Assembly: GCA_022820835.1 (NCBI GenBank)
Contig: JAJEET010000127.1
Span: 1-51,541, forward strand
DNA: 51,541 bases
Reading direction: 5' to 3'
Source: Candidatus Poribacteria bacterium
GTDB taxonomy: Bacteria > Poribacteria > WGA-4E > WGA-3G
A model generated the notes under the pieces. It did no database searches and was not told the origin of the DNA. It saw only the letters and a program-made list of their open reading frames with translations. Below are positions 41,839 to 49,808 of this stretch, piece by piece. Made by a program: the position numbers and the translations under genes. Position 1 is the first letter of the stretch; the number at the start of each line of letters is the position of its first letter.

Positions 41839-43499
41839 TTTTGGGATGCTCCTTCTATTGCTTCTATCAGTTGATTGGCTTTGAGTTCCACGTATCGGTC
41901 TGTCTCGCCAGAGGGCCATTGGATTTCGAGTTTTTCAATGGTTTCATTGTTACCCAATCCAAAGGTTAGGGTCATTTCACTTTGGGAACAGTAGCTGCTG
42001 CCGGTGCGTACCGTCTGTTGTTGGAGACTGTTCCCGGACTTAACTTGAATTGTCGCGCCGATTCCATCTCGGTTGCTGCGGGTACCGATGGTTCTCACCC
42101 GGAGGTAGTTCGCAGTAGGTTCAGTATCGTTACGTAAGAGCCAAGTTTTACCGTAATCTTGCGTTGCTCCGTTGTTTTGGACGAGGATGTCTAAATCTCC
42201 GTCGTTATCGTAATCGCCGTAAGCGCATCCGCGTCCGACACCTGGGCGTGTGAATCCGGCATTTTTAGTGATGTCTTGAAACGTCCCGTCGCTGCGATTT
42301 CGGAACAGCGCGGGGAGTTGCGCGTAAGGTGTATGCTGCTGATAGCGTTGTACTTCAGGTTCAATATGTCCGTTGACACAAAACAGGTCGAGGGTGCCAT
42401 CTAAATCGCAATCGAAGAATAGGAGTCCGAAGGTCAATAAACGGTAGCTCACGTTGCCAATTTGGGCGTTATCTGTTCTATCGGTAAAATAGATGTCGCC
42501 GGGTTTTGCGTAAAAGAATGCTGTTTTTTCGTTGCTAAAGTTACCGATAGCGATCGCGATACTACCGTTGTTATCGACATCTGCTGCATCAATTCCCATG
42601 CTGCCACGTGCTTTTCCGTTCTCGCTGAAAGCGACTCCCATGACGACAGCTTCATCGGTAAATGTGCCGTCCCCGTTATTCTTGTAAAGGAAGTTCGGTT
42701 CGGTATCGTTAGCGACTGCGAGGTCAATCCATCCGTCCCTGTTGTAATCGAGAAGTGTGACACCGAGCGATTTCCCTATCGGATTATAGAGTCCTGCTTG
42801 CGTTGTCAGGTCGTTAAACGTACCATCGCCTCGGTTGCGATAGAACCGACAGGATTGTCCAGCGTAGATGGTCGGTGTGCAATAAGTTCGGTATCGTTTA
42901 TTGTCAGTTGTCCGTTGGACCGTGCAGGGTATATCTGTTTCGGGTGTCCATTCGACGTAGTTGCAAACGAAGATGTCTAACCAACCGTCGTTATCGGCAT
43001 CAAAGAAGGCAGCACTTGTTGACCAGCTCGGGTCCCCGACTTCTGCGGCATCAGTGACATCTGTAAAGGTTTGGTTACCATTGTTTCGGAACAGGCGGTT
43101 CTTGCCGACGTTGGTAAAGTAGATGTCAATATCTGTGTCGTTATCGTAATCTGCGGCGGTTATACCCATGCCATACATCGGTACATTGAGCCCAGCGATT
43201 TCGGTAACATCAATGAACCGTCCATCTCCAACGTTACGGTAGAGTCGCGGGGTCTCCGCTTGATTTTCGGAGGTTAGGTTTGTCCCGTTTGCGAGGAGAA
43301 TGTCGAGGTTTCCGTCAGCGTCGTAGTCCAAAAAGGCGCACCCCGCGCCCATGGTTTCCGGCATATAACGTTTGCCGGTTGCGCCTGTGAAATGCCGAAA
43401 TTCGATACCGGATCCATCCGTAACATCTGTAAATTTTACATCTGCTTTTGCAGGCATATATAAGAAGGAAAAAAGGAGCACGAAAAGATAAACCCGCAT
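41835..43499 (-). CDS. exported FG-GAP/VCBS repeat protein with ASPIC/UnbV domain
   Basis: The 554-residue protein has a signal peptide (1-19) and many calcium-type FG-GAP/VCBS repeats (about 45-440), such as FLDYDADGNLDILLANG, AADYDNDTDIDIYFTN and YGDYDNDGDLDILVQNN, which fold as a beta propeller. The C-terminal ASPIC/UnbV domain (about 465-545) includes RSNRDGIGATI and LEIQWPSGETDRYV. The architecture is like CRTAC1-type proteins. No clear RBS precedes the ATG. It is coupled to the TPR lipoprotein. Function unknown; surface binding likely. Confidence 0.9.
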   Translation of the reverse strand: MRVYLFVLLFSFLYMPAKADVKFTDVTDGSGIEFRHFTGATGKRYMPETMGAGCAFLDYDADGNLDILLANGTNLTSENQAETPRLYRNVGDGRFIDVTEIAGLNVPMYGMGITAADYDNDTDIDIYFTNVGKNRLFRNNGNQTFTDVTDAAEVGDPSWSTSAAFFDADNDGWLDIFVCNYVEWTPETDIPCTVQRTTDNKRYRTYCTPTIYAGQSCRFYRNRGDGTFNDLTTQAGLYNPIGKSLGVTLLDYNRDGWIDLAVANDTEPNFLYKNNGDGTFTDEAVVMGVAFSENGKARGSMGIDAADVDNNGSIAIAIGNFSNEKTAFFYAKPGDIYFTDRTDNAQIGNVSYRLLTFGLLFFDCDLDGTLDLFCVNGHIEPEVQRYQQHTPYAQLPALFRNRSDGTFQDITKNAGFTRPGVGRGCAYGDYDNDGDLDILVQNNGATQDYGKTWLLRNDTEPTANYLRVRTIGTRSNRDGIGATIQVKSGNSLQQQTVRTGSSYCSQSEMTLTFGLGNNETIEKLEIQWPSGETDRYVELKANQLIEAIEGASQK

Positions 43500-43656
43500 A
43501 TTGTATGTGATGAATAGTATCTTGCCCGATTTAGTGAAAGGCGGACCCCAAGTTTACATTTAATGCCATTTGCTCAAAGACAACACGACAGACCGTGTAC
43601 ATCAGAAATTGCTTCGAGTATAACAGAACCCAATAAAATTTGCAACAAAATTTTTC

Positions 43657-43685
43657 TTGACAATTTTTATTGATTTTGTTATGAT
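43657..43685 (+). promoter_or_regulatory. consensus promoter of the third LamG gene
   Basis: TTGACA (43657-43662), 17 bases, TATGAT (43680-43685). Start is expected near 43692, leaving a leader of about 208 bases. Confidence 0.75.
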
Positions 43686-43713
43686 ACTGCTATTCATACG
43701 TAATACGCTGCAA

Positions 43714-43852
43714 CGCGGTTGAGGGAGGTATCCGCGAGTACCAGCACTATCATATACAAAAAACTCTCTTCCGGAACATGAGATGGTAAAATGCTAAAGT
43801 TTGCTCAGGTTTAATCCAAACTACGGACCTTGTCTGAGCGTGACATTTTACC
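43714..43852 (+). ncRNA. structured 5' leader, candidate regulatory RNA
   Basis: Stem P1 is CGCGG (43714-43718) with CCGCG (43732-43736), its loop holding GAGGGAGG. P2 is GGTAAAATG (43785-43793) with CATTTTACC (43844-43852). Inside P2 is P3, GCTCAG (43803-43808) with CTGAGC (43834-43839), which holds GTTTaatccAAAC (43809-43821). The arms nest without conflict, as in known structured leaders. The class is not one I recognise. The rest of 43500-43899 holds the promoter and RBS. Confidence 0.5.
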
Positions 43853-43899
43853 TACAAGAGACAATAACTATTGTACTTTAATTAAGGAGGAGTAGAAAG

Positions 43900-44700
43900 A
43901 TGAGATTCAAGTTGGTATGGATTGGGATAGTCGTTCTATTTATTGCAGGTATACTCACTGTTTCAAGTGATGCTATTGTGGACCCTGATACCATCATAGG
44001 GATGTGGAAATTTGATGATGGTAAGGGTGATACTGCAACGGATTCGTCTGAAAATGGGAACGACGGTACACTCATGAGTAACCCGAAATGGGTGGACGGT
44101 ATGTTTGGCAAAGCTCTTGAGTTTGATGGTTCAAACTTTGTGGACATGGGAAATGATGAATCACTCCAGTTCGATGGCAGTGTGACAATTGTTTTTTGGG
44201 TTAAACCTGAAAGCGTCGCTGCGGGTCGCCAAAACATCGTTTGTAAATCGTATGGCGGTGAAGGCTGCTTAACACAAGAACCAGATGGTCGGTTGAGTTT
44301 TTATTGGGGCGATTGTGGTGGAAATTGTGAGCCTTATGTGGAGGTGGCGAGACCCTTGGCTGGTACTTTTGTAGATGACGAATGGATTCACGTGGCTGAA
44401 GTCAGAGACGTTTCAAAACGCGAGTATAGGATGTACAAAGACGGTGAGGTCACGGGTCAAGATAAATGGGTAAAATGTGGCGCTCACCCGTGTGGCGATT
44501 CCAAACCCAGCGATCTGAATTTGCTCATCGGTTCCGGCTATGCTGGTAAATACAGAGGCATCATTGACGAGGTCGCTATCTTTAATGTGGTACTGAGTGA
44601 AGATGAGATTAAGAGTATCATGGATGATGGTTTGGACGCGGTTTTTGATGTTTCCCCGGCCGACAAACTCACGACTACATGGGCAGCAATGAAAAAATAG
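43900..44700 (+). CDS. exported LamG-domain protein, third copy
   Basis: The 266-residue protein has a signal peptide (1-27) and a LamG jelly roll (about 32-240): GMWKFDDGKGDTATD, KALEFDGSNFVDMG, VTIVFWVKPE, DDEWIHVAEV, YRMYKDGEV and GIIDEVAIFNVVLSEDEIKS. It is only distantly like the two LamG proteins at 39138-40826, yet ends with the same type of tail, ADKLTTTWAAMKK. AAGGAGGAG precedes the ATG. It has a consensus promoter, a long structured leader and a perfect terminator, so it is a well-expressed single gene. Confidence 0.88.
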   Translation: MRFKLVWIGIVVLFIAGILTVSSDAIVDPDTIIGMWKFDDGKGDTATDSSENGNDGTLMSNPKWVDGMFGKALEFDGSNFVDMGNDESLQFDGSVTIVFWVKPESVAAGRQNIVCKSYGGEGCLTQEPDGRLSFYWGDCGGNCEPYVEVARPLAGTFVDDEWIHVAEVRDVSKREYRMYKDGEVTGQDKWVKCGAHPCGDSKPSDLNLLIGSGYAGKYRGIIDEVAIFNVVLSEDEIKSIMDDGLDAVFDVSPADKLTTTWAAMKK

Positions 44701-44712
44701 TGGGCGTACGGC

Positions 44713-44746
44713 AAAAAGGCAAGAACAGATTGTTCTTGCCTTTTTT
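44713..44746. terminator. bidirectional intrinsic terminator
   Basis: GGCAAGAACA (44718-44727) pairs perfectly with TGTTCTTGCC (44731-44740), flanked by AAAAA on the left and TTTTTT on the right. It ends the LamG gene on plus and the reductase gene on minus. Confidence 0.9.
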
Positions 44747-44752
44747 ATTTTG

Positions 44753-44785
44753 TAGTGAAACCTGAAGATATGTTTACACTTTGCC
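44753..44785. repeat. solo end of the TATAGTGA MITE family
   Basis: TAGTGAAACCTGAAGATATG followed by TTTACACTTTGCC matches the inverse of the right end of the element at 33593. No second end is seen; a relic. Confidence 0.45.
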
Positions 44786-44801
44786 AATGCGCCTTAAAAG
44801 A

Positions 44802-45794
44802 TTAGGCTTTGTAAAACTCGACCGTTGTTCCCGCCATATCTTCTACCTTCTCTATCAATCTCTGCCGTTCGTCGTCTTCCATACCGGTGAAGTTTTTCGC
44901 GATGTCGATTTTCTCTTGCATCTGCTGTGCGTTGTCAGGGCCTGTGACGAGCGTGCTGACGGGTAGTGCGAAGACGAACCGTACGGCTTCAGAGACGCTG
45001 ACGCGATTTGGAACGACTTTCGGGTTTGTACCGTGTCGTCCGTGCTGCGTGCCGCCGAAGAACCCACCGTTCGCCAACGATTTCATTCCAATGACCCCGA
45101 TGTTGCGTTCTATGAGGGTCGGAACGACTTTTTCGATAAAACTCTCGTAGCTGACGTCAGTAAGGTTCATGGCTAATTGACATGCGTCGAAGATATCGGT
45201 TTTTTCGAGGACACGTTGATGGGCAGCGGGGCTTGAGTGTCCAGTGAACCCGATATATCGAACTTTTCCGCTTTCCTTTGCTTCGAGCATAACATCAAAG
45301 ATGCCGTTTTCAATTCGTTCATCGACATCAGCGGGGTTTCGTACAGCGTGTACCTGCCAGAGATCGAGTCTATCGGTATTTAGGCGTGTGAGTGAAGCTT
45401 CGAGGTGTGTCCATGCTTCATTTGCGTTTCGTGCCGTTGTCTTTGTCATCAGAAAGACATCATCGCGATACTTCGGTACAAGAAGTTTTCCCAATCGACT
45501 TTCGCTCCCGCCATTTTGGTAAGTTTCTGCGGTATCAAAGAATCGGACACCGCCTTCGAGGGCAGTTTCGATCGTTTTCTGTGCTTCGGGTTCCTGCATA
45601 TCACCGATATGCCATCCACCGACAGCGAGCACTGTCACAGCCTCTCCTGTTCTACCGAGTCGTCGTGTTGGTAAAAGGTCGCCGAGTCGGTCAGTGGCGG
45701 CTTCTTCTGCGCCGCTTTCAGTAGATGCGGATGATAAAAGGATACCCGTTGTTAGGCCTGCCAGCGATTTTAGAAATGCGCGTCGATCAATCAT
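44802..45794 (-). CDS. Tat-exported aldo/keto reductase
   Basis: The 330-residue protein starts DRRAFLKSLAGLTTGILL, a twin-arginine signal, so the folded enzyme is probably exported. The AKR barrel has the catalytic FFDTAETY (D87, Y92), MTKTT (K118), and DLWQVHAV with the active-site histidine. RRLGRTGEAVTVLAVGG near 44-60 is the usual N-terminal hairpin. AKRs reduce carbonyls with NADPH; an exported member with this pattern is common in glycan-degrading marine bacteria. AACGGAGGTAGCAATC precedes the ATG. Substrate unknown. Confidence 0.88.
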   Translation of the reverse strand: MIDRRAFLKSLAGLTTGILLSSASTESGAEEAATDRLGDLLPTRRLGRTGEAVTVLAVGGWHIGDMQEPEAQKTIETALEGGVRFFDTAETYQNGGSESRLGKLLVPKYRDDVFLMTKTTARNANEAWTHLEASLTRLNTDRLDLWQVHAVRNPADVDERIENGIFDVMLEAKESGKVRYIGFTGHSSPAAHQRVLEKTDIFDACQLAMNLTDVSYESFIEKVVPTLIERNIGVIGMKSLANGGFFGGTQHGRHGTNPKVVPNRVSVSEAVRFVFALPVSTLVTGPDNAQQMQEKIDIAKNFTGMEDDERQRLIEKVEDMAGTTVEFYKA

Positions 45795-45877
45795 GATTGC
45801 TACCTCCGTTGTTTTCCTTTGAAATTGTAACTGATTTGGCGATATTTGTCAAACATTTTTTATTGCAGTTTGTAATT

Positions 45878-45973
45878 AACCCTCAGTCATCAGCAGCCAG
45901 TCGTCTCATGGGAGTTGCTTCTACAGCGAAGGTGCCTGATGAAATATAGGAGTTACATAAGGACTGAAGGGTT
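45878..45973. repeat. palindromic repeat element
   Basis: AACCCTCAGTC (45878) is inverted, with one base gained, in GACTGAAGGGTT (45962-45973). It contains CAGTCATCAGCAGCCAGTCG-like repeats as in the family at 3892 and 15385. Confidence 0.5.
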
Positions 45974-45994
45974 CTGTTCCGGTTGTATTTTTTC

Positions 45995-46023
45995 TTGATT
46001 TAATGGTGATTTGTGGGTACAAT
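45995..46023 (+). promoter_or_regulatory. promoter of the polysaccharide deacetylase gene
   Basis: TTGATT (45995-46000), 17 bases, TACAAT (46018-46023), about 58 bases before the ATG. Confidence 0.5.
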
Positions 46024-46081
46024 AATTAGTTAGGCGGTTAAGCAGCATGGAATTTTAAAACATAGGTAGAGGTTTGCGAAC

Positions 46082-46819
46082 ATGAGAACCGGTTTACGGA
46101 AGAAAATCCCTGACAATCTTGTTGTGCTTACGTTTGATGATGGCTGCAAATCGCAGGCGACTTTTGTCGCGCCGCTGCTGAAATCATACGGTTTCGGTGC
46201 GACCTTTTATATTACAGAAGGCCTAAATTTCCTGACGAATAAAGAAGCCTATATGACGTGGGAAGAGGTGCGTGGGTTACATGATGCGGGTTTCGAGATT
46301 GGTAACCACACTCGGCATCATCGAAACGTCGCGCAGCAGCCGGCAGCGGAGCTGCGATCAGATTTGGTACATATTGATGATCGCTGTGAGGCTTACGGTA
46401 TTCCGCAACCGAAGACGTTTTGTTATCCGGGTTATAGCCACAACGATTCGGCTGTTGTAGTGGTTGCTGAACATGGTTTCCACTTTGCGAGGCGCGGTGT
46501 CGCTCCTGAATTCCGTTATGATAGCGAAGGTGGACGCGGACCCGCATACAACCCAGCCTTACACCATCCGCTCTTAATTCCGACGACAGGTGCTGCAGGT
46601 CCGAATTGGGATTTTGAGGACTTCACGTGGGCACTCGACCAAACGGTAGATGGGAATATCGCGGTGCTTACATTCCACGGGGTGCCGGATCTGGAGCATC
46701 CGTGGGTTCATACAGAACCGGAACGCTTTGAAGCGTATATGGGGTACCTTGCTGAAAACGATTATACTGTCATCGCGCTCAGGGATCTTGCTGATTATGT
46801 GCGCCCAAAGGCTTCGTAA
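46082..46819 (+). CDS. polysaccharide deacetylase (NodB-like)
   Basis: The 245-residue protein has the NodB motifs VVLTFDDGCK (D19, D20) and EIGNHTRHH (H76, H80), the metal triad and catalytic Asp of carbohydrate esterase family 4. FCYPGYSHND fits motif 3. These enzymes remove N- or O-acetyl groups from chitin-like glycans, murein or xylan. No signal peptide is visible. AGAGG precedes the ATG and a promoter lies at 45995. The genes around it do not fix the substrate. Confidence 0.87.
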   Translation: MRTGLRKKIPDNLVVLTFDDGCKSQATFVAPLLKSYGFGATFYITEGLNFLTNKEAYMTWEEVRGLHDAGFEIGNHTRHHRNVAQQPAAELRSDLVHIDDRCEAYGIPQPKTFCYPGYSHNDSAVVVVAEHGFHFARRGVAPEFRYDSEGGRGPAYNPALHHPLLIPTTGAAGPNWDFEDFTWALDQTVDGNIAVLTFHGVPDLEHPWVHTEPERFEAYMGYLAENDYTVIALRDLADYVRPKAS

Positions 46820-46859
46820 GCATTTACGATGTTCGCGGCGTGAATAAAAACAAAAAGAT

Positions 46860-46888
46860 TTGACCTTTGCTTGTATGTGTGGTATAAT
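46860..46888 (+). promoter_or_regulatory. strong promoter before the PAP2 gene
   Basis: TTGACC (46860-46865), 17 bases, perfect TATAAT (46883-46888). Start near 46895, leaving about 150 bases of leader that holds the repeat block at 46961. Confidence 0.7.
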
Positions 46889-46960
46889 ATGTATTGCGTT
46901 GCTGGTAGAGGAAGCCCCTCGCTGTTCCCTACTTTGGTGGACGGCTTAAGTCAAAGAGAA

Positions 46961-46996
46961 GAATGCAGGTCGCATTTGGGCGAGTACGCCGCAAAA
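46961..46996. repeat. 36-bp repeat block shared with 32621-32656
   Basis: The block GAATGCAGGTCGCATTTGGG plus CGAGTACGCCGCAAAA matches the core of the MITE at 32573 at 32 of 36 positions. Each block has an inner GATGC/GCATC-like inverted pair. Confidence 0.6.
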
Positions 46997-47047
46997 AGGA
47001 AATAGAGTGGGTCGGTTTTATACTTCTACCTGCTTACCTTATAAACT

Positions 47048-47584
47048 ATGCTAAGACAATTCACAAATAATTTAACTCGATGGGATAGGTTGCTGTTTGA
47101 TCGCATTTTTAGTTGGGGTAACGAACGCATCATCCTTAACCGTTTATTTCGTTTGATCTCGTGGAGTGCTAACGGATGGTTCTACCCATTTTTATTACTC
47201 TACGTATACCTAACCTTCAGTCCTGCTATTAGCAAGCCATTTCTTTTGTCAATGGTCATCGCGTTCTTGCTTGAAAGACTCTTATATCACCTGATTAAGC
47301 AGTCGATGAAGCGTGACCGTCCGTGTGAAGGGATTGTGGATGTTCAATTTCGCGTCCGTCCACCGGATCAATTCAGTTTCCCCTCGGGGCACACTGCCTC
47401 AGCTTTTCTGATGATGACGCTTTTGGCAAGTTTCTTTCCAATTTTACGGATCCCACTGTTTCTCTGGGCAGCTACGGTTGGTATTGCCCGCGTATATCTC
47501 GGAGTCCACTATCCGACAGATGTGCTGGCAGGCGCGATTCTTGGTATTGTCACGGCGCGGATAGGCATCTGGTTCATCGTGTAA
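47048..47584 (+). CDS. PAP2-family membrane phosphatase
   Basis: The 178-residue protein has about five membrane helices and the acid-phosphatase triad: KRDRP (88-92), PSGHTAS (112-118) and RVYLGVHYPTDVLAG (148-162) with the catalytic histidine H115 and H154. Family members dephosphorylate undecaprenyl pyrophosphate or phosphatidic acids at the membrane. No clear RBS is seen, and the ATG lies 150 bases from a strong promoter. Undecaprenyl recycling is the most likely role but is not proven. Confidence 0.88.
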   Translation: MLRQFTNNLTRWDRLLFDRIFSWGNERIILNRLFRLISWSANGWFYPFLLLYVYLTFSPAISKPFLLSMVIAFLLERLLYHLIKQSMKRDRPCEGIVDVQFRVRPPDQFSFPSGHTASAFLMMTLLASFFPILRIPLFLWAATVGIARVYLGVHYPTDVLAGAILGIVTARIGIWFIV

Positions 47585-47702
47585 AATCCGAAAATACATT
47601 CACATTTATCGTAGTTACAGACTATCTACAAGTTTTCTGAAAATCTCTTGTTGTGTTTCTGGTAAAGTATTTGCGCGTCCCCTTTGTGTTTATTACGGTT
47701 TG

Positions 47703-47730
47703 TTGTCGCTTAATTCGTTGTGTCTATAGA
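47703..47730 (+). promoter_or_regulatory. weak candidate promoter for the WD40 genes
   Basis: TTGTCG (47703-47708), 16 bases, TATAGA (47725-47730). Apart from this and the RBS the 47585-47885 gap shows nothing recognisable. Confidence 0.3.
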
Positions 47731-47885
47731 CTGAAATAGCATTTGATAAAGGGTTTTACTTCTCAATCCTGCCGAGGTCTGTTCTTGGCTATCCCATTTC
47801 ATATTTCAACCGGACTGTAATTCCGTTTGCCGTACAATTTTCACGCGTCCAAAACAGAATTCCACATAAAACGGAGGTTTGTTGC

Positions 47886-49757
47886 ATGAAAGCAGTGTTT
47901 GCTTTATTTCTGCTTGTTTCTTCCGCGCTATGCTTACCAAACGCTTTCCCACAAGAATATATAGAAGGTTACTTACCTGAAGGTGCAAAAGCCCGCGTCG
48001 GAAAGGAATATGTGTATGATATTGCATTTTCGCCGGATAACACGCAACTCGCCGTAGGCAGTTCAATAGGTGTTTGGGTCTATGATATTCAAACCGGAAA
48101 AACACTCGATTTGCTCACGGGCCACACGGGTCGTGTGTATTCAGTGTGTTTCAGTCCTGATGGTAGCACACTTGCAAGTGGCAGCTATGGCCGTACCATC
48201 AAGTTGTGGGATCTTCGGGCAGGTGAAATCATAACAACCCTAAGTGGACATAGCGGATCGGTTTTTTCAGTGTGTTTCAGCCCTGATGGTAGCACATTGG
48301 CGAGTGGTAGTTCCGACCAAACCGTCAAGTTGTGGGATCTCCATACCGGTGAAGTCAAGGCGACGCTAACGGGTCATAAAGGGAGTATTTATTCGGTTGC
48401 AATTAGCCCTGATGGTAACACACTCGTCAGTGGTAGCAGGGACGAATTAATTCGGTTTTGGGATGTGAAAACTGGCGAATTACTACGAACGATCGCGGGA
48501 CATACAGAGAGAGTTTCTGGTGTTGTTTTTTCTTCTGATGGCGAAAAACTTGCGAGTTCCGGTTACGATGAAAAAATTCGTGTGTGGGATGCCAACACAG
48601 GTGAATTTCTGATGTCTCTTGAACCGAACTATGAAAGTGTCCCTCCGGATTCAACACGTATCGTCGCAACCGTATTTTCCCCGAACAGTCAAACGCTCCT
48701 GTCTGGCAGTGATGATGGAACGGTTCGCGTATGGGATATTAACAAAAAGCAGCAAATATCAACTTTTGGAAAAAACGGAGGTAGGTTCTATGCAATGGCC
48801 TTCAGCCCTGATAGACGTACGTTTGCAAGCTACAGTCCTGATAACACCGTCGGTATTTGGGATATTGCAACGGGTACACTTCTGAAAACTATCACTGGAC
48901 ATAATACAATGTGGGTTAAGTTTACAGCGTATTCGTCCCATGGACGGACCCTTGCATGTTTGTCAATTACAGGCGATTTTCAACTGTGGGATCCAAACAC
49001 AACCACGCTTCTAAAATCTTTTGAGGTTGGACTCTATAGAATATTTTGCGCTGCCTATTCTCCGGATAACGTGACATTCGCCTGTGGGAACCAGCAAGGT
49101 GCTTTGGCTATATTTGACGCAGACACGGGTGCACAAAATCACACGATCATGGATGCGCACACGGATCGCATTACAGCCGTGGCTTTCAGTCCTGATGGCA
49201 GTACCCTCGCGAGTTGCAGTTATGACCAGATAATCCATTTATGGAGTGTCCACACAGGACACTTAAAGGATACGCTTGTAGGACACGAACAGAAAATTTA
49301 TGATTTGGCGTTCACGCCGTCTGGAGATATGCTTGCCAGTGTGAGTGATAATGGCACTATCCGATTCTGGGATGTTAGCACCGGTGAAACCGTAAACACT
49401 ATCGAAACCTTTGGGGGTGCGGTTGATGAGGTCGTATTCTCACCTTCTGGAGATATACTTGTAAGTTTAAGTCGTGATGATATAATCCGATTCTGGGATG
49501 CGAACACCGGTGAACATTTAAAATCTGTTACGCCGCAGGAACCTACGCGTTCTATCGCGTATTCACCAGATGGACGGACATTAGCCAGTTCACATGATCG
49601 GAAAATCAACCTTTGGGATACAGAGACAGGAGAACTCACGGCAACATTTACTGGGCATAATGACTCGATTTATCCAATTGCGTTTTCGCCAGACGGCAAG
49701 ACGCTCATGAGTGGTAGTTATGATTGCACGATGATTTTTTGGGAGATTAATCCATAG
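47886..49757 (+). CDS. exported WD40-repeat protein, copy 1
   Basis: The 623-residue protein has a signal peptide (about 1-21) and about 13-14 WD40 repeats, in two propellers at most. Good repeats include FSPDGSTLASGSYGRTIKLW, FSPDGSTLASGSSDQTVKLW, FSPDGSTLASCSYDQIIHLW and FSPDGKTLMSGSYDCTMIFW. The N-terminal block LPEGAKARVGKEYVYDI is shared with copy 2. WD40 proteins are protein-binding platforms; export outside the cytoplasm is unusual. CGGAGG precedes the ATG. The gene ends about 50 bases before copy 2. Confidence 0.9.
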   Translation: MKAVFALFLLVSSALCLPNAFPQEYIEGYLPEGAKARVGKEYVYDIAFSPDNTQLAVGSSIGVWVYDIQTGKTLDLLTGHTGRVYSVCFSPDGSTLASGSYGRTIKLWDLRAGEIITTLSGHSGSVFSVCFSPDGSTLASGSSDQTVKLWDLHTGEVKATLTGHKGSIYSVAISPDGNTLVSGSRDELIRFWDVKTGELLRTIAGHTERVSGVVFSSDGEKLASSGYDEKIRVWDANTGEFLMSLEPNYESVPPDSTRIVATVFSPNSQTLLSGSDDGTVRVWDINKKQQISTFGKNGGRFYAMAFSPDRRTFASYSPDNTVGIWDIATGTLLKTITGHNTMWVKFTAYSSHGRTLACLSITGDFQLWDPNTTTLLKSFEVGLYRIFCAAYSPDNVTFACGNQQGALAIFDADTGAQNHTIMDAHTDRITAVAFSPDGSTLASCSYDQIIHLWSVHTGHLKDTLVGHEQKIYDLAFTPSGDMLASVSDNGTIRFWDVSTGETVNTIETFGGAVDEVVFSPSGDILVSLSRDDIIRFWDANTGEHLKSVTPQEPTRSIAYSPDGRTLASSHDRKINLWDTETGELTATFTGHNDSIYPIAFSPDGKTLMSGSYDCTMIFWEINP

Positions 49758-49808
49758 CAACGTTTTTAAGCACTGTTCATTTTGACTGTTTCAAAGGAGT
49801 TGCCCTTC

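Noticed and set aside
46895..47047. The PAP2 leader as a 6S- or SRP-like RNA
   Set aside because: The strong promoter raised the idea, but no conserved 6S bulge or SRP loop was found; part of it is a dispersed repeat.
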